A DNA stretch of 64,000 bases from JACVRW01 sp963808545. GTDB lineage: Bacteria > Actinomycetota > Thermoleophilia > Solirubrobacterales > Thermoleophilaceae. Both the position numbers and the translations under genes were made by a program. Below are positions 58,977 through 64,000 of this stretch, in pieces (position 1 is the stretch's first letter; each line of letters starts with the position of its first letter). Below the pieces are notes generated by a model. That model was not told where the DNA came from and made no database searches. It was given only the letters and a program-made list of their open reading frames with translations. The stretch covers positions 248,001 through 312,000 of the forward strand of contig CAWEGB010000006.1 in assembly GCA_963808545.1 (NCBI GenBank). The letters run 5' to 3'.

Positions 58977-59045
58977 GGGCTCGGCACCGTATAGGAAACC
59001 GGAACTCAGGTCAGGTCACAGCGACGAAGCAGAGCAGCGCCGAGG

Positions 59046-59067
59046 GCGAGCGCGGGTCAGCGCTCGC
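59046..59067 (-). terminator. Hairpin over the end of the GAF-regulator gene
   Basis: GCGAGCGC (59046-59053) and GCGCTCGC (59060-59067) form a perfect 8-bp stem with a 6-nt loop that contains the TGA stop of the minus-strand regulator gene. It could terminate that transcript before the secreted hydrolase gene. Confidence 0.45.
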
Positions 59068-60544
59068 GCTCGGCGGTGATGCGGCGCAGGTGCGACAGGG
59101 CGGCCGGCCGGCGGTCATCCCCCTCGGGCAGCAGCGACAGCAGCTCGCGGCAGGCCACCACGTCGTCGGCGCCGGCCTTATGGGTGAGCCAGCGCTCGAG
59201 GAGAGCCGGGTTTCCGCGGGAGCGCAGCGCGCTGCGCAGCTGCTCGTCGAGCAGCTGGCGCTCCTCGCTCACGATCGGGACCTCCGAACGTGGAAGCAGC
59301 GGGCCCCGGTAGCGGTCGAGCGCCTCGGCCAGACGCCCTCGCCCGATCAGCGTGCGCAGGTCGTCGAAGTCGGTACGCACCTCCCCGCGCAGGCGGTAGG
59401 GGGACGCCTCGAGCCTCGATCCCAGCCGCCGGCGCAGGCGCGACAGCTCGGCGCGAGCGTTCACCGGCTTCGCGCGCTCGCCCCACACCGCCAGGGTCAG
59501 CTCCTCGGCGGACATGCCCTCCGGCCGGAGGATGAGGGTGAGCACGAGCTCCGAGTGTCTCGGCGAGAGCGAGATCGTGTGCGAGCCGATGGTCACGCGC
59601 AGCCGGTTGCGGCCGAGCGCCGCCACGCCGATGAACGGCTCCGCGCGCTGCGGGGCGGTCACGAGCAGGAAGCCTGTGCCGTCGGCCACCGGCTCGGCGG
59701 CGTACGTCTGGCCCTCGAAGGACAGGACCTCGCCGTTATCGGGGAGGGCGATTCTCCGTCCCAGCCAGTCCGGCGAGGCCGCCTCCACCACCCGGCCCCG
59801 CGTGGTCAGCAGGGCCTGCGCGCCACCGCCCCCCACGCGTGCGCCGTGCCGCTCGCGCAGCCGGTCGTCCCGTTCGCGGCGCTCGCGCTGCGCCAGGGTC
59901 TCGATGTGCTGAGCGGCGCTGGCCACCAGCGCGAGGCTGTGAGGGTGGGCGGTGCTGAGCCCGCCCGAGAGGTCGATCACGCCGATCAGCTCGCCCGTGT
60001 CCGGGTCGTGCAGAGGCGCCGCGGCGCAGGTCCATTCGTGTACCGGCTCCGCGAAGTGCTCGGCCGAGAAGATCTGCACCGGGTGGTCGACCGCCAGGGC
60101 GGTGCCCATGGCGTTGGTGCCCACAGCCTGCTCGCTCCACTGCGCCCCGAGCGAGAGATGGATCTCGTTGGCGCGGTAGAGCACCTCGGGATCGCCTTCG
60201 ATCCAGAGGATCGTGCCGTCGGTGTCGCAGAGCAGCGCGATCTGCTCGTCCTCGCCCTGCACGTCCTCGCGCAGCCGGCGCAGCACCTGAGGCGCCAGCC
60301 CCAGCAGCGTGCCCGCCTCCAGCCGCTCGCTGGTCTGGCTGTCCGAGAGCTTCAGCGGGGCCGAGCGCACGGCCGGGTCGACCCCCGCCGCCGCTGAGCG
60401 TCGCCAGGAGTCGCGGATCACCTCGCGGATGGAGCTGTCGTGGGACGAGCCCTGCATCACACGGCGGTGCGCCTTGATCAGCTCACGCGCGCGTTGCCGG
60501 CGATCGGTGGTCGCATCCAGAGCGACCCAGGGACTGCGGCCCAT
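59057..60544 (-). CDS. GAF-domain transcriptional regulator (AcoR-like N-terminus)
   Basis: A 495-residue protein. The N-terminal part resembles AcoR/AcxR activators: ESWRRS-like IRDSWRRSAAAGVDP (about 42-57), then a GAF domain (about 80-230) with GTNAMGTALAVDHPVQIFSA. There is no AAA+ sigma-54 domain. Instead a winged helix (about 330-400, LSPRHSELVLTLI, ELTLAVWGERAKPVNAR) and a C-terminal helical part follow. In actinobacteria such regulators control adjacent aldehyde or alcohol dehydrogenase genes, as here. It is divergent from the ALDH gene. Confidence 0.88.
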   Translation of the reverse strand: MGRSPWVALDATTDRRQRARELIKAHRRVMQGSSHDSSIREVIRDSWRRSAAAGVDPAVRSAPLKLSDSQTSERLEAGTLLGLAPQVLRRLREDVQGEDEQIALLCDTDGTILWIEGDPEVLYRANEIHLSLGAQWSEQAVGTNAMGTALAVDHPVQIFSAEHFAEPVHEWTCAAAPLHDPDTGELIGVIDLSGGLSTAHPHSLALVASAAQHIETLAQRERRERDDRLRERHGARVGGGGAQALLTTRGRVVEAASPDWLGRRIALPDNGEVLSFEGQTYAAEPVADGTGFLLVTAPQRAEPFIGVAALGRNRLRVTIGSHTISLSPRHSELVLTLILRPEGMSAEELTLAVWGERAKPVNARAELSRLRRRLGSRLEASPYRLRGEVRTDFDDLRTLIGRGRLAEALDRYRGPLLPRSEVPIVSEERQLLDEQLRSALRSRGNPALLERWLTHKAGADDVVACRELLSLLPEGDDRRPAALSHLRRITAERER

Positions 60545-60560
60545 GCTCTTCTCCCTACCC

Positions 60561-60581
60561 CGTTGCAACCCGATTGCAACG
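60561..60581. promoter_or_regulatory. Palindromic operator between regulator and ALDH genes
   Basis: CGTTGCAA-CCCGA-TTGCAACG is a perfect 8-5-8 inverted repeat, 16 nt from the regulator ATG and 68 nt from the ALDH ATG. An outer CTACCCC/GGGGGTAG pair frames it (60555-60593). The probable binding site of the GAF regulator. Confidence 0.65.
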
Positions 60582-60610
60582 TCTCGGGGGTAGCGTATTT
60601 GAGTCATGTT

Positions 60611-60630
60611 GCCGCGGTTGCCTCCGCGGC
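60611..60630 (+). promoter_or_regulatory. Leader hairpin before the ALDH start
   Basis: GCCGCGG (60611-60617) and CCGCGGC (60624-60630) form a perfect 7-bp stem with a 6-nt loop, just ahead of the GGGAGG ribosome site at 60637-60642. It might insulate or expose the ribosome site. Confidence 0.4.
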
Positions 60631-60649
60631 CGATTTGGGAGGAACGCAC

Positions 60650-62146
60650 ATGGCTACCGAGGTACAGGTTGATCCTGCTGCACGCGAGTTCGTAGAGCGC
60701 GAGCGCCCGATGCTCATCGGGGGCGAGTGGGTGAGTTCGGCCTCCGGCAAGACCTTCGAGGTGCACAACCCGGCGACCGGCGAGGTGCTCTCCACCGTCG
60801 CCGAGGGCGACTCCGAGGACATCGACCGTGCCGTCAAGACGGCACGCGCGGCTTTCGACGACGGCCCTTGGCGCAAGATGACGCCGTCCGAACGCGGTCG
60901 TGCGATCTCGCGCATCGGCGACCTGATCCTCGAGCACGGCGACGAGCTGGCCGCGCTCGAGACGCTGGACAACGGCAAGCCGATGGCGGTCGCGCGCGCG
61001 GCCGACATTCCGCTCGCCGCGGACAACTTCCATTACTACTCCGGCTGGACGACCAAGATGGGCGGCGAGACGATCCATCCGTCCGTGCCCTACATGCCGG
61101 GGGCCGAGTGGCACGCGTACTCACTGCGCGAGCCGGTGGGGGTCGTCGGGCAGATCATCCCGTGGAACTTCCCGCTGCTGATGGCGGCCTGGAAGCTGGG
61201 CCCGGCGCTGGCCTGCGGCTGCACGGTGGTGCTCAAGCCCGCCGAGCAGACGCCGCTCTCGGCTCTGCGGCTGGGCGAGCTGATCCTCGAGGCCGGCGTG
61301 CCCGAGGGCGTGGTCAACATCGTCACGGGCTACGGCGAGACCGCCGGCGCGGCTCTGGCCGCCCACGACGATGTGGACAAGGTGGCCTTCACGGGTTCGA
61401 CCGAGGTCGGCAAGACGATCGTGCAGGCGGCGGCCGGCAACCTGAAGAAGGTGACGCTCGAGCTGGGCGGCAAGTCGCCCAACGTCGTGTACTCGGACGC
61501 CGACATGGAGACGGCGATTCCGGGAGCAGCCAACTCGATCTTCTTCAACCACGGTCAGTGCTGCGCGGCAGGCTCGCGGCTGTTCGTGGAGAAGGAGTCC
61601 TTCGACCAGGTCGTCGAGGGCGTGGCCGAGCACGCCGGCAAGATCAAGGTGGGCTCGGGCCTCGACCCGCAGACCGAGATGGGCCCGCTCGTCTCGCAGG
61701 AGCAGCACGACCGTGTGTGCGGGTTCCTCGACTCGGGCCGCGACGAGGGCGCCAAGGCGGTCGCCGGCGGAAAGGCAATCGAGGGCAAGGGCTACTTCGT
61801 GGAGCCCACCGTACTCACCGAGACCCACCCGAGCATGAGCGTTCAAGCCGAGGAGATCTTCGGCCCGGTGGTCACGGTCACGCCGTTCGACGACATATCC
61901 GAGGTGCCGACGGTCGGCAACGACACCAAGTTCGGCCTCGCGGCCGGGATCTGGACCAACGACCTGTCGAAGGCGCACAAGACGGCACGCGACCTGCGCG
62001 CCGGGACGGTGTGGGTCAACTGTTACAACGTCTTCGACGCCGCCCTGCCGTTCGGCGGCTACAAGGAGTCGGGCTGGGGCCGGGAGATGGGCGCTGAGGC
62101 GCTCGAGAACTACACCGAGACCAAGGCGGTGTGCATACAGCTGTAG
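60650..62146 (+). CDS. Aldehyde dehydrogenase
   Basis: A 498-residue ALDH. PWNFPLLMAAWKLGPALACG, LELGGKSPNVV with E271 and GQCCAAGSRL with C305 are intact, as is EIFGPVVTV. GGGAGG sets the ATG. It is close to acetaldehyde and betaine-aldehyde-type NAD enzymes and, with the divergent GAF regulator, looks like an inducible alcohol/aldehyde oxidation unit. A strong terminator follows. It is not closely related to the ALDH at 45496. Confidence 0.95.
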   Translation: MATEVQVDPAAREFVERERPMLIGGEWVSSASGKTFEVHNPATGEVLSTVAEGDSEDIDRAVKTARAAFDDGPWRKMTPSERGRAISRIGDLILEHGDELAALETLDNGKPMAVARAADIPLAADNFHYYSGWTTKMGGETIHPSVPYMPGAEWHAYSLREPVGVVGQIIPWNFPLLMAAWKLGPALACGCTVVLKPAEQTPLSALRLGELILEAGVPEGVVNIVTGYGETAGAALAAHDDVDKVAFTGSTEVGKTIVQAAAGNLKKVTLELGGKSPNVVYSDADMETAIPGAANSIFFNHGQCCAAGSRLFVEKESFDQVVEGVAEHAGKIKVGSGLDPQTEMGPLVSQEQHDRVCGFLDSGRDEGAKAVAGGKAIEGKGYFVEPTVLTETHPSMSVQAEEIFGPVVTVTPFDDISEVPTVGNDTKFGLAAGIWTNDLSKAHKTARDLRAGTVWVNCYNVFDAALPFGGYKESGWGREMGAEALENYTETKAVCIQL

Positions 62147-62169
62147 CTGCACCCGGATCCACAGGGGGA

Positions 62170-62198
62170 ACGACGGGGCGCCCACGGCGCCCCGTCGT
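62170..62198 (+). terminator. Terminator after the ALDH gene
   Basis: ACGACGGGGCGCC (62170-62182) and GGCGCCCCGTCGT (62186-62198) are a perfect 13-bp stem with a CAC loop, 23 nt after the ALDH stop. No U-tract, but the stem alone is of the type that stops actinobacterial transcription. Confidence 0.75.
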
Positions 62199-62214
62199 CG
62201 TAGTGTCGGCGGCT

Positions 62215-62850
62215 GTGCCCGCGCCCCCCGCCACGGCCCGGCCGGCCGCCTCGCGCTGGCGTGCTTCGCCGGCGACCCTGCTCACGTTGGCCGCCGGCCT
62301 CGTGGTCTTTGGGGCCGGCGAGGCGCTGATCGTCCGGGCGGAGCTGGGCAGTTCGCCCTGGACCGCGCTCGCGCAGGGCGTGGGCGAGCAGACCGGGATC
62401 AGCGTGGGCGCCGCGACCATCGCCCTGTCGGTGCTGGTGCTGCTGGCCTGGTTTCCGTTGCACCAGCGACCGGGGACCGGCACCATCGCCAACGCGATCG
62501 TGGTCGGGCTGGCCCTCGACGCGACCCTGCTCGTGGTCGGCGCGCCGAGTGCACTGGCGGCCCGGATCGCCTTCGTGTTCGGCGGCATAGCGCTGGTGGC
62601 GATCGGCAGCGCCCTGTACCTGGGTGTGCGCCTCGGCCCGGGGCCGCGCGACGGCCTGATGACGGGCCTGCGCCGGCTCACCGGACGCTCGGTGCGCTCG
62701 ATCCGCTTCGCCATCGAGGGCTCGGCCCTAGCCGGCGGCTGGCTGCTGGGCGGGACGGTCGGGATCGGCTCGCTGCTGTTCGCGCTGCTGATCGGCCCGG
62801 CGGTGCAGTTCACGCTGAGGCTGCGGGGGACCGAGGCGGGGGAGCTGTGA
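62215..62850 (+). CDS. YczE/YitT-like membrane protein
   Basis: A 211-residue protein with five membrane helices; GSSPWTALAQGVGEQTGISVG is the characteristic segment after the first helix (residues 44-64), and RLGPGPRDGLMTGLRRLTG the conserved later loop. Function is unknown; some relatives are linked to siderophore or antibiotic clusters. The GTG at 62215 is 8 nt after TAGTGT (62201-62206); another GTG at 62203 is possible. Confidence 0.85.
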   Translation: MPAPPATARPAASRWRASPATLLTLAAGLVVFGAGEALIVRAELGSSPWTALAQGVGEQTGISVGAATIALSVLVLLAWFPLHQRPGTGTIANAIVVGLALDATLLVVGAPSALAARIAFVFGGIALVAIGSALYLGVRLGPGPRDGLMTGLRRLTGRSVRSIRFAIEGSALAGGWLLGGTVGIGSLLFALLIGPAVQFTLRLRGTEAGEL

Positions 62851-62857
62851 TGTCGGC

Positions 62858-62990
62858 GTGGCGCTCTGCGCTCCGTGGGATGGGGTCTGACGACTTGTTC
62901 GCCCCAGGGACGAACAAACTCGACAGGCTCACCCTCTTCCCCAGCAGAATCGTGGGCGGACGAAGCGCCGCGCAGCGCCCGAGCGGAACG
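62858..62990. repeat. Intergenic repeat, copy B
   Basis: The right end (62959-62990) repeats ACGAAGCGCCGCGCAG and CGAGCGGAACG of copy A at 12159-12184. A hairpin TTGTTCG-CCCCAGGGA-CGAACAA (62895-62917) followed by ACTCG corresponds to the copy A hairpin. About 36 nt between hairpin and right end are absent from copy A. The left end (62858-62885) is only weakly related. It separates the convergent YczE-like and NDH-2 genes. Confidence 0.65.
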
Positions 62991-63000
62991 AGGCGGCCCC

Positions 63001-64000
63001 TCAGCGCACCGGCGCCTCATGGGGCGCCGGCTGGGCGTCCGCCGGAATCTCGGCGCCGCCGGTGATCAGCCGCGCGCCCCGCCCTCGGGTGAAGAAGCTG
63101 AAGCCCCAGCGGATGAAGACCACGATCCGGTTCTGGAAGCCCACCAGGTACCAGAGATGCACGAACAGCCAGGTGAGCCAGGCCAGGCTGCCGCTGAGCC
63201 GGATGTGAAAGGGCAGGTCGGCCACCGCGCGCGCCCGCCCGATCGTGGCCAGGTTGCCCTTGTCGTGGTAGTGGAACGGGCTCGACGGCTCGCCGGCCAG
63301 CCGTGCCGGATCACGCGGGCGGCGTGCCGTCCCTCCTGCATGGCCACTGGCGCGACGCCCGGATAGACCACGGGCTCACCGTCCTCACCGCGGACCCTGA
63401 CCATGTCGCCCAGGGCGAGAACTTCGGGGTGACCCGGGATGCTCAGGTCGGGCTCCACGGTCACCCGCCCGGATTTGTCCAGCTCGGCCCCGCTCTCTTC
63501 GGCCAGCCGGGCAGCGAGGGCCGACGCGTTCACCCCCGCGGCCCAGATGATCGTGCGGGCGGGGATCTGCTCGCGCGTCTTGTCGGGGTTCTCGACCGTG
63601 ACCCCCTCGGCGTCCATGTCCACCACCGAGTGGCCCACGAGCGGCGTCACCCCCAGCTCCCGCAGAGCGCGATCCGCCTTGGCCGAGAGGGACTCCGGAA
63701 AGCTCGTGAGGACCCGGTCGGCCATCTCCACGAGCAGCACCTGCTCCTCGCTCGGGCTGACCGTCTCGAAGCCCTGGGAGAGGATGTCCTGTGCCATCTC
63801 TCCGATCTGGCCGGCCATCTCGACGCCGGTGGGGCCGGCGCCCACCACCACGAAGGTCAGCCAGGCACGGCGCAGGGCCGGATCGTCCTCGAGCTCGGCG
63901 GCCTCGAAGGCGCCGAGGATGCGCCGGCGGACGCCCAGCGCGCTCTCGAGCGACTTGACCTCGGGGGCGAACGGCTTCCATTCCTCGTGACCGAAGTACG
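63001..64000 (-). pseudogene. Type II NADH dehydrogenase, frameshifted and cut by the window end
   Basis: The minus strand enters at 64000 and encodes LTFVVVGAGPTGVEMAG, IIWAAGVNAS and ALGDMVRV..GVAPVAMQEG, the FAD/NADH core of NDH-2. At 63304-63305 the frame breaks: the expected RLAGEPSSPFHYHDKGNLAT continues in a second frame and reaches LSGSLAWLTWLFVHLWYLVG and the family's C-terminal membrane part, ending at 63001. One base is missing or two are extra. A true pseudogene or a consensus error cannot be told apart here. Confidence 0.85.

Noticed and set aside
58996..59012. CTCAGGTCAGGTCA as another end of the 52528 palindromic element
   Set aside because: Only about nine bases match one terminus and no partner arm lies nearby.
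1..64000. tRNA, rRNA, prophage, insertion sequence or integrase genes
   Set aside because: No T-loop-like GGTTCGAATCC contexts, rRNA signatures, or transposase/integrase motifs were noticed on reading; absence is based on inspection only.

Overview
The window is about 64 kb of very GC-rich, gene-dense chromosome with no rRNA, tRNA, CRISPR array, phage or transposase gene that I could find. It most resembles a soil actinobacterium of the Thermoleophilia (Solirubrobacterales). That placement rests on base composition, a secreted-protein family at 37292-37807 that I associate with that class, the mycobacterial-style mix of ALDH, FMO, P450 and CFA-synthase genes, and starts that often lack a Shine-Dalgarno. 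It is an inference, not a search result.

Layout. 1-4.9 kb: zinc-ribbon protein, phosphodiester glycosidase domain, methyltransferase, TatA-TatC, a GAF/HD-GYP signalling protein and a cupin. 4.9-13.3 kb: ABC exporter, MFS carrier, a 1077-residue FAD oxidoreductase fused to an acetoacetate-decarboxylase-like domain, SnoaL-like protein, a repeat element and AzlC-AzlD. 13.3-20.6 kb: RibD-like reductase, LysR regulator, HdeD-like protein, a repeat-helix/RDD/NfeD/slipin membrane set, a sigma factor/zinc anti-sigma/DoxX operon and a fatty-acid desaturase. 20.6-29.3 kb: DEAD-box helicase with a structured leader, epoxide-hydrolase-like enzyme, cyclopropane synthase, AraC regulator, VOC protein, P450 preceded by a 21-residue membrane peptide, a YpfJ-type metallopeptidase with an apparent frameshift, and a SABATH-like methyltransferase. 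29.3-39.4 kb: GH1 glycosidase, aldo/keto reductase, MFS carrier, P1 peptidase, lactate-dehydrogenase-like protein, MBL hydrolase, PAS protein, a decayed PhzF-like gene, PH-domain protein and M23 peptidase. 39.4-47.6 kb: a PAS-GAF-PP2C-kinase fusion with its STAS partner, then an alpha/beta hydrolase divergent from an FMO-SDR-ALDH operon, followed by a ferredoxin. 47.6-56.5 kb: NlpC/P60 lipoprotein, an operon of a degenerate HtrA, an active HtrA and a truncated globin divergent from an HxlR regulator, a release-factor-like protein, a long palindromic element, PfkB kinase, rhodanese, SDR, RemA-like protein and MreB. 56.5-64 kb: secreted S15-family hydrolase, GAF regulator divergent from an aldehyde dehydrogenase, YczE-like protein and a frameshifted NDH-2 cut by the window end.

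How genes work together. Tight operons use ATGA/GTGA/TGATG overlaps (for example 1245, 12961, 16190, 38616, 42011, 44670, 49140 and 50117). Many first genes instead have a TANNNT hexamer 6-11 nt before the start codon and no Shine-Dalgarno, which suggests widespread leaderless transcription. Stress sensing recurs: an ECF-like sigma/anti-sigma pair, a PP2C/STAS partner switch and an HxlR-linked HtrA/globin operon. So does oxidative chemistry on small lipophilic compounds (P450, FMO, SDR, two ALDHs, epoxide hydrolase).

The most unusual items are the dead-HtrA/HtrA/globin operon, the 159-bp full-length palindrome at 52528-52686, a two-copy 130-140 bp intergenic repeat, a structured helicase leader, unannotated micro-ORFs, and four genes with broken frames or missing start codons. 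The last group may be real or may be consensus errors.
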